Assembly (NCBI GenBank): GCA_900753715.1
Contig: CAAEAE010000112.1
Coordinates: 1 to 64,000 of the forward strand
Reading direction: 5' to 3'
Length of the DNA: 64,000 nucleotides
Source of the DNA: an uncultured Roseburia sp.
GTDB taxonomy: Bacteria; Bacillota_A; Clostridia; Lachnospirales; Lachnospiraceae
The notes below the pieces were generated by a model. The model had not been told where the DNA came from. It saw only the letters and a program-made list of their open reading frames with translations, and ran no database searches. The position numbers were made by a program, and so were the translations under genes. Below, piece after piece: positions 26,861-36,187 of the stretch (positions are counted from its first letter, which is position 1; every line of letters starts with the position of its first letter).

Positions 26861-28456
26861 ATGAAGAAAAAAGTTTTGGCAGCACTGATGTGCGTAACCA
26901 TGACAGCAACCATGTTTGCCGGATGTGGTGGAAATGACAGCAAGGATGCTGGCTCAAATGCAGCAGAGGGACAGCAGACAGAGGCAAAGGAACAGGAACC
27001 GGAGACACAGGCAGCAGAAGAGCCTGCAACAGAGGAGGCATCTGCACCGGTTGCAGAGATGGCAGCACCGGAGGAACTTCCGGCAGAGGCATTTGCACAT
27101 ATTACATTTGACGGCGATGATGAGGGATATAAGGCAGTAGCCCAGACCGACAATGTTGGGGACAATGACGGTGCAACCTTCGGAATTGAAGAGACAGAGG
27201 CAAGTCTTGCATACGCCGACGGTGCAGTTGGAAAATGTCTGTACCTTGACGGAAACTATGGTCTTGACCTTGGTTTACAGGCAACAAACACAGATACCTA
27301 TACTGTATCTTTCTGGATGAACGCAGACAGACTTTCTACCTTTGGACCGACCTTACAGATGGGTTATAACATGGGAAAAGCAGCAGACGCAGGCAACGAT
27401 GTTACATGGCTTAACGTAACACAGTCTGAGTGGGGCGCTGATTCCGCAAAGATTTTCCCAATCGTATGGAGCCGTAACGAGGCATCTGATGCAGCAGACG
27501 GAACAGACTGCTGGCCATGGATGTACGCATTCGACAACGAGATTCACGGTAAGAGAGAATGGGTAATGGTAACTATCGTAAGCTCCGGTGAAGTACAAAA
27601 CGGTGCAACCGGCGCAACAACCGTTGGTGCACAGTACTATGTAAACGGTGTGATGGTATATGATTCACAGGCAAACTACTCAAGCAACGCGTACTTCGAA
27701 TATACCTGGGATGCCAGCCTTGCTCCGAACATCATGCAGCCGGGCGACAATGAATTCAAGGCTTACTTCGGAATCAACTACTGGGATACCGTATTCAAGG
27801 GCTATGTAGATGATTTATATGTATATGATACCGCATTGACCGCTGGTCAGGTTGCAACACTCTACCAGATGGGTGACCCGAGTGTAACACCGGTTGCTCC
27901 GGAAGGTGACGCAGCAGAAGAAGAGACAGCAGAGACTTCGGCAATCACCATCACAGGAACAGCAGTAGGTGCTGAGGACTGCACAACTGCTTTCTGGGGT
28001 GCACATTCTGAGACATGGGCAGTTGCAGAGGGTGAGTCCGTATCTAAGACATTTGTAAACTGGCATGGAGCAGAAGCTGCAAACTGGAACAACTTCGTTG
28101 TTGTATTACAGAACGTTGCAGATGCACATTCCGCTGATGATAATGCAGATTATGCTGAGTACGCAGTTGTCCGTTCCGACAACTATGGCTGGAAGGGTGA
28201 ATTAAACACCGCTGCAAACGCAGATGAACTTGGCTGGGTACTTGAGAGCAACTGGAACTGGGATACATTTGCAGATGATTTACAGGGTGCAACCGTTGTT
28301 GTAACTGTTACAAATAACGGAACAAACGCAGATGTAGTTGCAGATGTGACAACCGCTTCCGGTGCAACCTATCAGCAGAAATACGGCAACATTGCAGTAG
28401 ACGGAGATTTATATTTCTGCCTTACCGTTGACAACTGCTGCCTGGATGTTCAGTAG
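26861..28456 (+). CDS. LamG-type glycan-binding lipoprotein
   Basis: A 531-aa lipoprotein with lipobox FAGC, an acidic Glu/Ala/Pro linker, a LamG/concanavalin-like domain (about residues 75-335, with GNYGLDLGLQATNTDTYTVS then FWMNADRLSTF) and a C-terminal beta domain (about 360-531, with WGAHSETW and NWHGAEAANWNNFV motifs rich in Trp). No catalytic residues are evident, so it probably binds polysaccharide at the surface beside the binding protein encoded just upstream. The C-terminal domain looks like a carbohydrate-binding module I cannot assign to a family. Confidence 0.8.
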   Translation: MKKKVLAALMCVTMTATMFAGCGGNDSKDAGSNAAEGQQTEAKEQEPETQAAEEPATEEASAPVAEMAAPEELPAEAFAHITFDGDDEGYKAVAQTDNVGDNDGATFGIEETEASLAYADGAVGKCLYLDGNYGLDLGLQATNTDTYTVSFWMNADRLSTFGPTLQMGYNMGKAADAGNDVTWLNVTQSEWGADSAKIFPIVWSRNEASDAADGTDCWPWMYAFDNEIHGKREWVMVTIVSSGEVQNGATGATTVGAQYYVNGVMVYDSQANYSSNAYFEYTWDASLAPNIMQPGDNEFKAYFGINYWDTVFKGYVDDLYVYDTALTAGQVATLYQMGDPSVTPVAPEGDAAEEETAETSAITITGTAVGAEDCTTAFWGAHSETWAVAEGESVSKTFVNWHGAEAANWNNFVVVLQNVADAHSADDNADYAEYAVVRSDNYGWKGELNTAANADELGWVLESNWNWDTFADDLQGATVVVTVTNNGTNADVVADVTTASGATYQQKYGNIAVDGDLYFCLTVDNCCLDVQ

Positions 28457-28473
28457 GATTTGAGCTTTTTACA

Positions 28474-28505
28474 TGGGGCTGCCGAATCTGGCGGCCCCAA
28501 TTTTT
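28474..28505 (+). terminator. Intra-operon terminator/attenuator before GH43
   Basis: A 10-bp stem (28474-28483 with 28490-28499, one G-U, 6-nt loop) followed by T5. It lies between the surface lipoproteins and the two cytoplasmic glycosidases, so it should reduce read-through to the enzymes. Confidence 0.75.
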
Positions 28506-28522
28506 ACCTGGGAGGACGAATT

Positions 28523-29476
28523 ATGCCGCAGACACTTGAATATAATGAACCATGGATTTTACAGAGAGCGGATCCTTACGTATATCTGCACACGGATGGC
28601 TGGTATTATTTTACTGCATCAGTGCCGGCATATGATGCAATTATTTTAAGAAGGGCAAAGACACTGGCTGGTCTTGCAGATGCCGAGGAAAAGGTTATCT
28701 GGACAAAGCATAAAAGCGGTCCGATGAGCAAACATATCTGGGCACCGGAGCTTCATTATCTGTTTGGAAAATGGTATGTTTATTTTGCAGGCGGAGAAGA
28801 GGAGGATATCTGGAAAATACGCCCGTATGTGCTCGAATGTCAGGGACAGGACCCGTATGAGGATTCCTGGATTGAAAAAGGAAAAATGAGACGTGCGTCG
28901 GAGGATGAATTTTCATTTGAAGCATTTTCACTGGATGCAACGGTCTTTGAAAATAAGGGCGAATGGTATTACGTCTGGGCAGAGAAGGTTGGTGTCGGAA
29001 AACAGATTTCCAATCTCTACATTGCAAAGATGGAGAACGGTTATACCTTAAAGACTGTTCAGGTACTGCTGACCACACCGGATTATGACTGGGAGCGCAT
29101 CGGCTTCTGGGTAAACGAGGGACCTTCGGTAATCCATCACGATGGCAGGCTGTTTTTGACCTATTCGGCAAGTGAGACTGGAACTGCCTACTGCGTGGGA
29201 ATGTTGACCGCAGACGAGGACAGCGATTTGTTGGACCCGCGTTCCTGGAGCAAAGAGCGCTATCCGGTCTTAAAGAGCTTCCCGGACAAAGAGATTTACG
29301 GACCGGGACACAATTCCTTTACGAAGGATGAGAATGGAAACGATATCATGGTTTACCATGCAAGAAAGGAATCCGTGATTGAGGGAGATCCGCTGTATAA
29401 CCCGAACCGCCATGCCATGTTGATGAAGTTTGGCTGGAACGAAGAGGGAAGACCGGTATTTTCCTATGATAATTAA
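28523..29476 (+). CDS. GH43 family arabinosidase
   Basis: A 317-aa five-bladed propeller enzyme. Candidate base D17 ([10 protein letters not shown]), pKa-modulating D138 (FSLDATVFE) and acid E199 (VNEGPSV) are in the expected order, with the WAPELH signature near residue 75. No signal peptide, so it is cytoplasmic. Probably an alpha-L-arabinofuranosidase acting on imported arabino-oligosaccharides; xylosidase activity cannot be excluded. ATG 28523 follows GGGAGGACG; the upstream TTG 28460 frame crosses the terminator and is rejected. Confidence 0.87.
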   Translation: MPQTLEYNEPWILQRADPYVYLHTDGWYYFTASVPAYDAIILRRAKTLAGLADAEEKVIWTKHKSGPMSKHIWAPELHYLFGKWYVYFAGGEEEDIWKIRPYVLECQGQDPYEDSWIEKGKMRRASEDEFSFEAFSLDATVFENKGEWYYVWAEKVGVGKQISNLYIAKMENGYTLKTVQVLLTTPDYDWERIGFWVNEGPSVIHHDGRLFLTYSASETGTAYCVGMLTADEDSDLLDPRSWSKERYPVLKSFPDKEIYGPGHNSFTKDENGNDIMVYHARKESVIEGDPLYNPNRHAMLMKFGWNEEGRPVFSYDN

Positions 29477-29490
29477 AAAAGGAGCATCGC

Positions 29491-31002
29491 ATGGCAAAAT
29501 TAATCATAAATGAAGAGAAAAAGCAGGCACATATCGAGCCGGAAATTTACGGCCATTTTTCGGAACATCTGGGAAGATGTATCTACGAGGGAATTTATGT
29601 GGGAGAAAATTCCGAAATCCCGAATGTCAACGGGATGCGTACCGATGTTGTGGAAGCGTTAAAGGAACTGAAAGTTCCGGTACTGCGCTGGCCGGGCGGC
29701 TGTTTTGCGGACGAATACCACTGGAAGGACGGAATCGGCCCCAAAGAAGGCAGAAAGAAAATGATTAACACCCACTGGGGCGGCGTGGTGGAGGACAACA
29801 GCTTCGGAACTCACGAATATATGGAACTCTGTCGTCAGCTTGGCTGTAAGACTTATGTAAATGGAAATCTCGGAAGCGGAACCGTACAGGAAATGTCCGA
29901 GTGGGTCGAGTATATGACTTTTCACGGTGTATCTCCGATGGCGGATTTGCGTGCGAAAAACGGACACGAAGAGCCTTGGACCGTCGATTATTTTGGCGTC
30001 GGCAACGAAAACTGGGGCTGCGGCGGAAACATGACACCGGAATATTATGGAAATGAGTACCGCAGATATCAGACCTACGTGCGTAATTATAATCCAGAGA
30101 AGCCAGTCAAAAAAATCTGCTGTGGTGCAAATGTGGACGATTATCACTGGACGAAGGGTGTCCTTTCCACAACCTATGACCATGCAGAAGGAGCGCACGG
30201 ATTTATGGACGGACTTTCCCTGCATTATTATGTGCATCCGGAAGGCTGGGAGATAAAGGGAAGCGCGACGGATTTTGATGAGGAAGTCTGGTATAAGACG
30301 TTAAATAAAGCACTTTATATGGATACGTTAATTACACGTCATGGACATATCATGGATGAGTATGACCCGGATAAAAAAGTGGGCATGGTTGTAGATGAGT
30401 GGGGAACCTGGTATACTTGTGAACCGGGCACCAACCCTGGATTCTTATATCAGCAGAACACAGTAAGAGACGCACTGGTTGCCGGAATTACGTTAAATAT
30501 CTTTAACAAGCATGCAGACCGCGTGAAAATGGCAGCATTGGCGCAGATGGTCAATGTATTACAGGCAGTGCTTTTGACCGAAGGCGATAAGATGATTAAA
30601 ACGCCAACCTATCATGTGATGCACATGTACCGCCATCATCAGGATGCTGATTTGTTAGAGAGTACGCTCACCGGCACAGGCGAAATCGGAATCGGTGAGT
30701 GGAAGGTGCCGAATGTGACAGAGTCCGTGTCCATGGACAAAGAGGGTATCATCACAATTACCTTGAACAATCTGTCTGTGGAAGCAGCAGAGATGGTGGA
30801 GATACAGTTTGCAGGAAGCGGCTACCGTGTGACGGAAGCCAATATCGTAACCGGAAAGAATATGCGCGACCACAATACCTTTGAGGCACCGGAGACGGTG
30901 GTGGAGCAGGCATTTTCCGATTATAAGGAGACGTCTGAGACAATCGCAGTGACCCTTCCGGTAAACAGCGTTGTGGAGCTTCGTGTCTCCAAAGTAAAAT
31001 AA
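29491..31002 (+). CDS. abfA: GH51 alpha-N-arabinofuranosidase (cytoplasmic)
   Basis: A 503-aa AbfA-type GH51 enzyme: [15 protein letters not shown] at the N-terminus, [14 protein letters not shown], acid/base E173 in GVGNENWG, nucleophile E303 in VVDEWGTWY, then the C-terminal beta domain ending VELRVSK. It releases terminal arabinofuranose from oligosaccharides in the cytoplasm and thus complements the surface GH51 at 9395. AAAGGAG lies before ATG 29491, 15 nt after the GH43 stop. Length and motifs are typical. Confidence 0.95.
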   Translation: MAKLIINEEKKQAHIEPEIYGHFSEHLGRCIYEGIYVGENSEIPNVNGMRTDVVEALKELKVPVLRWPGGCFADEYHWKDGIGPKEGRKKMINTHWGGVVEDNSFGTHEYMELCRQLGCKTYVNGNLGSGTVQEMSEWVEYMTFHGVSPMADLRAKNGHEEPWTVDYFGVGNENWGCGGNMTPEYYGNEYRRYQTYVRNYNPEKPVKKICCGANVDDYHWTKGVLSTTYDHAEGAHGFMDGLSLHYYVHPEGWEIKGSATDFDEEVWYKTLNKALYMDTLITRHGHIMDEYDPDKKVGMVVDEWGTWYTCEPGTNPGFLYQQNTVRDALVAGITLNIFNKHADRVKMAALAQMVNVLQAVLLTEGDKMIKTPTYHVMHMYRHHQDADLLESTLTGTGEIGIGEWKVPNVTESVSMDKEGIITITLNNLSVEAAEMVEIQFAGSGYRVTEANIVTGKNMRDHNTFEAPETVVEQAFSDYKETSETIAVTLPVNSVVELRVSKVK

Positions 31003-31035
31003 ATGTGTCAACCTCTATAAAATGAATATACCCAG

Positions 31036-31068
31036 GGGAACGGGGGCTGCTTGTCAGCTCCCGTTTCC
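31036..31068. repeat. Stem-loop after abfA
   Basis: A 14-bp stem (31036-31049 with 31055-31068, with G-U pairs, 5-nt loop) lacking a clear T-tract. It overlaps the -35 box of the next gene, so RNA processing or weak termination of the operon is likely. Confidence 0.6.
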
Positions 31069-31079
31069 TGCTCTATAAT
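31051..31079 (+). promoter_or_regulatory. Promoter of the DUF6171 gene
   Basis: TTGTCA (31051-31056), 17-bp spacer, TATAAT (31074-31079). The -35 box sits in the loop and right arm of the preceding stem-loop. Confidence 0.7.
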
Positions 31080-31097
31080 AAATTGCGGGAGAGAAAC

Positions 31098-31340
31098 ATG
31101 GCTCAGATTTGTAAAAAATGCCTTCTGCGGGAAATGGCGGAGGCAGACCAGAAAATGATTCAAAAATATAAGGACGCCATCAGATTAGAAGACCAGGTGG
31201 ACGAAGAGACTTACGAAAAGCGTCTTAACAGATGCAGGGAGTGTGATTTGTTAAATGCTGGAACCTGCGGTGCGTGTGGCTGCTATGTGGAGCTGCGTGC
31301 GGCTGCGAAAGTCGGAACCTGTCCCCATAAGCACTGGTGA
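31098..31340 (+). CDS. DUF6171-type small zinc-ribbon protein
   Basis: An 80-aa soluble protein with eight cysteines: CKKC near the start, CREC and CGACGCY in the middle and a CPHKHW C-terminus, which suggests two zinc knuckles. It resembles the family annotated DUF6171 in Clostridia; no function is known. ATG 31098 after GGGAGAG is preferred to TTG 31083. It lies between abfA and thyX and has its own promoter. Confidence 0.75.
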   Translation: MAQICKKCLLREMAEADQKMIQKYKDAIRLEDQVDEETYEKRLNRCRECDLLNAGTCGACGCYVELRAAAKVGTCPHKHW

Positions 31341-31365
31341 CAAGAAGCGGGAACTGTGTTATAAT
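31337..31365 (+). promoter_or_regulatory. Promoter of thyX
   Basis: GTGACA (31337-31342), 17-bp spacer, TATAAT (31360-31365) with an extended TGT motif before the -10. The -35 overlaps the stop codon of the upstream gene. Confidence 0.7.
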
Positions 31366-31394
31366 GTTGAAATTGCAATAAGAAAGGAAACATT

Positions 31395-32072
31395 ATGGGC
31401 ACAGTTACAATTTTAGAGGAAACAACGAAGAATCCAATCTCGCTGATGGGACAGCGCGCCGGTGTATGCTGGGGTGCAGATGTGAGCAATCAGGATAAAA
31501 ACTATAAACGTGGTTTGGACTGCATGAAATCCGGACACGGCAGAGTATTAGAATATGTCAATGTGGAAATGATTATTGATGGCTATTCTGCCCGTGTGAT
31601 AAGAGAGTGGTATACGCATATCGGTGGGGCACCGACAAGACTTCAGGCAAGCACCCGTTACATCAATTACAATGACTTTTCCTATACCATGCCGGCATCA
31701 GTGGCAAAGAACGATGCCGCACGCGAGCGCTATGAGAAGCTGATGAAGGAAATCGGCGAGACCTGCCGCTACTTAAACGAAGAGTGCGGGATTCCGCGTG
31801 AGGATGCGGCACTGCTTCTTCCACTCGGAATGTCTACAAAAATAGTTGATAAGCGAAACCTCAGAAACCTCATGGATATGAGCCGTCAGCGCATGTGCAA
31901 CCGCGCAAACTGGGAATACCGCAACCTTTATCATGATATCTGCGAGGCATTATCCGCAGTTTCCGAGGAGTGGAGCTATGTGGTAGACAATTATTTCATG
32001 CCAAAATGCAAGGAATTAGGCTACTGTCCGGAGAAATTTTCCTGCGGAATGATGCCAAAGAAAGAGGACTAG
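31395..32072 (+). CDS. thyX: FAD-dependent thymidylate synthase ThyX
   Basis: A 225-aa flavoprotein that converts dUMP to dTMP using methylene-tetrahydrofolate, FAD and NADPH. The substrate region reads REWYTHIGGAPTRLQASTRY, and the C-terminal half has RNLRNLMDMSRQRMCNRANW contacting flavin and dUMP. The central motif departs from the textbook RHRxxSxxxxSxR, in keeping with the short clostridial ThyX branch. AAAGGAAAC precedes the ATG. Monocistronic. Confidence 0.88.
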   Translation: MGTVTILEETTKNPISLMGQRAGVCWGADVSNQDKNYKRGLDCMKSGHGRVLEYVNVEMIIDGYSARVIREWYTHIGGAPTRLQASTRYINYNDFSYTMPASVAKNDAARERYEKLMKEIGETCRYLNEECGIPREDAALLLPLGMSTKIVDKRNLRNLMDMSRQRMCNRANWEYRNLYHDICEALSAVSEEWSYVVDNYFMPKCKELGYCPEKFSCGMMPKKED

Positions 32073-32082
32073 AAGCAAACAG

Positions 32083-33477
32083 CTATTTTCGGAGGGCTTC
32101 TTCCCGCTTCCGAAAAATCCGTGGGAAGGAGCTAAAGATTGCAATGGCGGTGATGATTCCAGCCACCAAATCAGCGATTCCCTCTGATAAGTAAACACCC
32201 TTAAAGCCAAGGTAATGGGTCAGAAGAAAACAGAGCGGAATTAAGATGATGACCTTTCTGGTCACTGCAAGAATCAGCGCTAGTTTTGCCTGCCCCAGGG
32301 CGATATTGACATTCTGGAGGGTCATCTGCACAAAAAACATGATGGAGCCCATTAAAAACAGCGGACAATACTCTTTTACAATCGCCGTGACGGATTCGCT
32401 GGCTGAAAACAGATGCGCGTAGAGTTCCGGCATCATAAGTGAAAACGACCAGATGGAAATACAGAAAACAAAGGCAATCACAGTGACGTATGTGATGCCT
32501 TTTTTTAAACGGTAAGTGTCCCCTTTTCCGTAATTGTAGCTGACAAAGGGCTGCACACCGTTTCCAAGCCCGTTAAGCGGCAGAGAGATTAGCTGAAGGG
32601 CACTTAACATGACGGTTAAGGCGGCCGTGTAATCTTTATTGCCTCCGGTTGCGCGGTTTAGGTTGATATTAAACACAACCTGAATTGCACATTCGGTAAT
32701 TGTCATCACAAATGGTGTAATGCCAAGAGAGAGGATGCCAAGACACCTTTCATGGGAAAGCCGCATTTCCGGAATCCGGAAATGGAAGATGCTCTTTTTG
32801 GTGAGGAAAAAGAGTATCACACACACGCAGGAGCAGAGCTGGGAAATAACAGTTGCAAGGCTTGACCCCTGGACACCCATGTGGAGGGAAAAGATAAAAA
32901 TTGGGTCTAACAGAATGTTGATGAACGCGCCAAGCAGAACCGAGCTCATGGCAAACATGGAGTAGCCCTGCGTTAAAATAAATGGATTTAAGCCCTGTGC
33001 TAACATAACAAATACGGTTCCGCAGGCGTAAATTTTCAGGTAAGAAACGGCGAGTTCTATTGCGCTTTGCGGACAGCCAAACAGCGTCACAATTTCTCTG
33101 GAAAAGAGAAATGTCACGACGCCGATGAAAATTCCAAGCAACACAAGTAAGGAGAAGGCGGTATTGAAAATCCGGTTTGCTTCCGGATGGTCGCCTTCTC
33201 CTAATTTTATGCCGGCTCTCGGCGCACCGCCGAGACCGACAAGATTTGCAAAAGCCTGAATAATCAGTGTGATGGGGAGTACAATTCCAAGAGCCGCTAA
33301 CGCATCCATTCCGGAATTTTCAATCCGGGAAACATACATTCTGTCTACGATATTGTAGAGAAAGGTGATGAGCTGTGCGATGACAGCCGGGATGGAGAGT
33401 CGTACGATGAGCGGAAGGATGCTGCCACTCCCTAATTGTGTCGTAATATCCTGTTGTGTTTTCTTCGCGTGTAACAT
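32083..33477 (-). CDS. MATE family multidrug/Na+ efflux transporter
   Basis: A 464-aa protein with twelve predicted helices in two homologous halves, starting with the cytoplasmic tail MLHAKKTQQDITTQLGSGS and the helix SIPAVIAQLITFLYNIVDR typical of the DinF/NorM-like group. It should export cationic drugs or metabolites by Na+ or H+ antiport. It ends 10 nt from thyX on the opposite strand, with no obvious terminator between them. The regulator gene lies 30 nt upstream on the same strand, so the two may be one transcript; the ribosome binding site of the MATE gene is weak. Confidence 0.9.
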   Translation of the reverse strand: MLHAKKTQQDITTQLGSGSILPLIVRLSIPAVIAQLITFLYNIVDRMYVSRIENSGMDALAALGIVLPITLIIQAFANLVGLGGAPRAGIKLGEGDHPEANRIFNTAFSLLVLLGIFIGVVTFLFSREIVTLFGCPQSAIELAVSYLKIYACGTVFVMLAQGLNPFILTQGYSMFAMSSVLLGAFINILLDPIFIFSLHMGVQGSSLATVISQLCSCVCVILFFLTKKSIFHFRIPEMRLSHERCLGILSLGITPFVMTITECAIQVVFNINLNRATGGNKDYTAALTVMLSALQLISLPLNGLGNGVQPFVSYNYGKGDTYRLKKGITYVTVIAFVFCISIWSFSLMMPELYAHLFSASESVTAIVKEYCPLFLMGSIMFFVQMTLQNVNIALGQAKLALILAVTRKVIILIPLCFLLTHYLGFKGVYLSEGIADLVAGIITAIAIFSSFPRIFRKREEALRK

Positions 33478-33506
33478 TTCTTATTTTACCAAAATCATTT
33501 TCTTTT

Positions 33507-34433
33507 TTATTCTGCTACCTCAATCGGAGCATAATTTAAGCTGACACGGATGTCCTGACCGTAGTTTCCGAAGGATTTGCCAAACAACGTCAGACCGCCT
33601 ACATGTGCCGCATCGTCTTCAACTGCCATGCGGAAACGGATTCCACTGCGGTAATCTAAGTCAAAGCTGTCAATCGTCACATCCGAAATCTTAAGACCGT
33701 CAATGTAGGTTCCCTTCTTATTAATTACAAGTAATTTTAAAAGACCATACTGGTTCCAGTTCTGCGGCCACCAGTCCGGGGTAAATAAGCCCTTTACATC
33801 GCCGAAATCGCCAGGGGAAGTCCAGGTGCCGACGCAGACGTCATTTAAATAGAAGCTGATATCACTCGGCCAGACATTGTTGATGCCGGGAGCCTCGGAG
33901 CTTAACTCTGCGGAAATTGTAATCTGGGTAATCCGCTGGGAGCTTGGGATAAAATTCGGGATGACATACTCGACATATCCTTTGGTGAACCAGAGGATAT
34001 CTGCATTGTAGCGGTCCGGGTGCTCAAAATATCTCGCGTCGTCAACCTCGCCGATTAACGCTTTGCTTGAAGCAAGTCCACAGGTAGGGCAGATATTGTA
34101 GCTGGAATAGTGACCGACTTTTAACTCGGTGTTGTAAACATTCTGGAAATCCTCCGGCTTTTCCAGATCAATCAGAATTTTATCAAGATGCACGGAGCAG
34201 ATTTTCTGATTGCCGTGTCCGGCGGACTCACTCGATGTGCTGATAAGTCCACTGCTTTCGAGCTTTTTGATGTGTCCGGTCAGAGCGCCGTTTGTGATGT
34301 TTAAGCGGGAAGCAAGCTCATTCATGCTCATATTATTGTTTTCTAAAAGAATATTCAGGATCTGAACGCGGACGTCAGAACCGAGAGCTTTAAAAATTTC
34401 TAATCCATCGTTAAGAGAAGTAATGTGTAACAA
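33507..34433 (-). CDS. ArsR-type winged-helix regulator with C-terminal beta-sandwich sensor domain
   Basis: A 308-aa regulator. Residues 1-90 form an ArsR/SmtB winged helix (LGSDVRVQILNILLENN, recognition helix MNELASRLNITNGALTGHI). A CPTCGLAS cysteine pair (about 117-124) follows and then an all-beta domain of some 180 residues rich in Trp/Asn/Gly (WPSDISFYLNDVCVGTW, TPDWWPQNWNQYG). ArsR proteins are normally about 100 residues, so the added domain probably senses a sugar or glycan. It is divergent from the GH43-GH127 operon and close to a putative operator, so it is the best candidate regulator of the arabinan region. Confidence 0.85.
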   Translation of the reverse strand: MLHITSLNDGLEIFKALGSDVRVQILNILLENNNMSMNELASRLNITNGALTGHIKKLESSGLISTSSESAGHGNQKICSVHLDKILIDLEKPEDFQNVYNTELKVGHYSSYNICPTCGLASSKALIGEVDDARYFEHPDRYNADILWFTKGYVEYVIPNFIPSSQRITQITISAELSSEAPGINNVWPSDISFYLNDVCVGTWTSPGDFGDVKGLFTPDWWPQNWNQYGLLKLLVINKKGTYIDGLKISDVTIDSFDLDYRSGIRFRMAVEDDAAHVGGLTLFGKSFGNYGQDIRVSLNYAPIEVAE

Positions 34434-34508
34434 GGCAGAAACCCTCCATTTGTATCATGCGGACAACAGCCAGAAGTCCGTGTTTTCGTCATTTTTTTCT
34501 TAAAAAAT

Positions 34509-34537
34509 ATTATAAGAAAAATCCGCTTTTTCGTCAA
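34509..34537 (-). promoter_or_regulatory. Promoter of the ArsR-type regulator
   Basis: Minus-strand TTGACG (34532-34537), 17-bp spacer, TATAAT (34509-34514). The TGACGAAAA segment recurs twice nearby on the minus strand and could be a second binding motif. Confidence 0.7.
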
Positions 34538-34623
34538 TTTAATTCTGTCTTAATAATTTGGATTCCGCTAAAAAGAAGTCCTAAATTTTCCGTCAAAATC
34601 GGTCAGAAGAAAAGATAAAATAC

Positions 34624-34652
34624 TTGCAGTCTCGGAATAAAAAGGATATAAT
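34624..34652 (+). promoter_or_regulatory. Promoter of the GH43-GH127 operon
   Basis: TTGCAG (34624-34629), 17-bp spacer, TATAAT (34647-34652), predicting a start near 34659. Confidence 0.6.
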
Positions 34653-34667
34653 TTAATAAAATATAAA

Positions 34668-34691
34668 ATAGTTTATTATTGATTAAATTAC
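34668..34691. promoter_or_regulatory. Putative operator, copy 2 (8-8-8 inverted repeat)
   Basis: ATAGTTTA, 8-nt spacer, TAAATTAC. The right half is identical to the site at 12264-12287 and the left half matches 6 of 8, with the same spacing and similar position (16 nt after the -10 box). Lies between the regulator and the GH43 gene. Confidence 0.58.
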
Positions 34692-34715
34692 TTCTGAAAA
34701 GGCGGGGGAAATGAG

Positions 34716-36167
34716 ATGAAAAAAGGGGGCTTCCATACTGGAACACCAGTGCATGACCCGGCGGTTTTTGTAGACAAAGACGGAAAATATTATATTTTTG
34801 GAACGCATATGTCGGCGGCAGTTTCGACCGACCTGCGCTACTGGAACTGTTTTGCAGAGGGGGTAACGGAGGAGAATCCGCTGTTTACCAACCTGTTTGA
34901 TGAAAAAAAAGAAGCGTTTGCCTTCTGCGGCAAATTTGACGGAAAAGATTATGCGGTCTGGGCGCCGGATGTGTCCTATAATCCGGTGATGGGAAAATAT
35001 GTGATGTATTTTTGTACCTCCGGTTCCTATGTAAAATCAAGTATCTGTATGGCAGTGGCGGATGAGGCGAAGGGACCTTACACCTACGTGGGTGCAATCC
35101 TTCATTCCGGCTTTGATGCACAGACTGTTGAAAAAACAAATGTAGAGGACGTATTGGGAGAGGGAGCGGATATTTCCCGCTACTTAAAAAAGAACGGGCA
35201 TTACAATAACCTGGCGTGGCCGAACTGTATCGACCCAAATACGGTCAAAGACCGTGAAGGACGGCTCTGGCTGGTATACGGTTCGTGGTCCGGCGGAATC
35301 TTTCTTATTGAGTTGGACGTGGAGACCGGACTTCCGATTCATCCGAAGCAGGATGTGAAGAATCAGGTAGACCCGTATTTTGGGAAAAAGCTTTTGGGCG
35401 GCGGACATAAGTCGATTGAGGGACCGTATATTCTGTACGACCCACAGGCAGATTATTACTATCTGTTTGTATCGTTTGGATGGCTGGCGCGTGACGGCGG
35501 TTATCAGATTCGTCTGTTCCGCTCCAAAAAGGTGGATGGACCGTATGTGGATATGGACGGACGCACATTTCGCAGAGTCAATCACCATGACCCATATGGC
35601 TTAAAATTAATTGGAAATTATATTTTCCCAAGTCTTGAGTGCGGTTATAAATCGCCGGGACATAACTCGGCGTTTATGGACCAGGATGGAAAAATTTACA
35701 TGGTTTACCATCAGAGGTTTGACATGGACACCGAGATGCACGAGCCGAGGGTACACCAGTTGTTCCGCACGAGAAACGGGTGGCTTACGGCGGCACCGTT
35801 TGCAACCGAGGGCGAGATGCTTTGCCCGAAGTCTTATCATGAATCGGAAATCTGCGGAACGTATTATGTAGTGGAACATGGACTTGATATTTCCAATGAG
35901 ATTCATAAGCCCGTCAAAGCGGAATTTATGATGAATGGGGAAATCTTAAAATACCGCGATCAGAGCGCAGAGAGCGTTTCAAAGGAAACTTATGCAAAAC
36001 CAATCGGAAGTTTTACCCTGAGTGATGAGAGCTGTATCACCTTAAATATCGGCGAAAACAGCTATGAGGGGGTCATTGTCCAGCTTAACGATGAGGCGGG
36101 CAATCCGACCATGTGCATTACCGGCGTAGGTGCCAATCAGAGTGCCTGGGCAGTGCGTTATTTATAA
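34716..36167 (+). CDS. GH43 endo-alpha-1,5-L-arabinanase-like enzyme
   Basis: A 483-aa enzyme: five-bladed propeller with base D14 (PVHDPAVF), D173 (PNCIDPNTV) and acid E235 (KSIEGPYI), the WAPDVSYN and YGSWSGGI signatures of arabinanases and a C-terminal beta domain (about 370-483) like that of extended endo-arabinanases. No signal peptide, so it should cut imported arabino-oligosaccharides inside the cell. GGCGGGGGAAATG provides the ribosome binding site. First gene of a two-gene operon with the GH127 enzyme, 20 nt downstream. Confidence 0.9.
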   Translation: MKKGGFHTGTPVHDPAVFVDKDGKYYIFGTHMSAAVSTDLRYWNCFAEGVTEENPLFTNLFDEKKEAFAFCGKFDGKDYAVWAPDVSYNPVMGKYVMYFCTSGSYVKSSICMAVADEAKGPYTYVGAILHSGFDAQTVEKTNVEDVLGEGADISRYLKKNGHYNNLAWPNCIDPNTVKDREGRLWLVYGSWSGGIFLIELDVETGLPIHPKQDVKNQVDPYFGKKLLGGGHKSIEGPYILYDPQADYYYLFVSFGWLARDGGYQIRLFRSKKVDGPYVDMDGRTFRRVNHHDPYGLKLIGNYIFPSLECGYKSPGHNSAFMDQDGKIYMVYHQRFDMDTEMHEPRVHQLFRTRNGWLTAAPFATEGEMLCPKSYHESEICGTYYVVEHGLDISNEIHKPVKAEFMMNGEILKYRDQSAESVSKETYAKPIGSFTLSDESCITLNIGENSYEGVIVQLNDEAGNPTMCITGVGANQSAWAVRYL

Positions 36168-36187
36168 GAAAATGACAGGAGAAGGAT

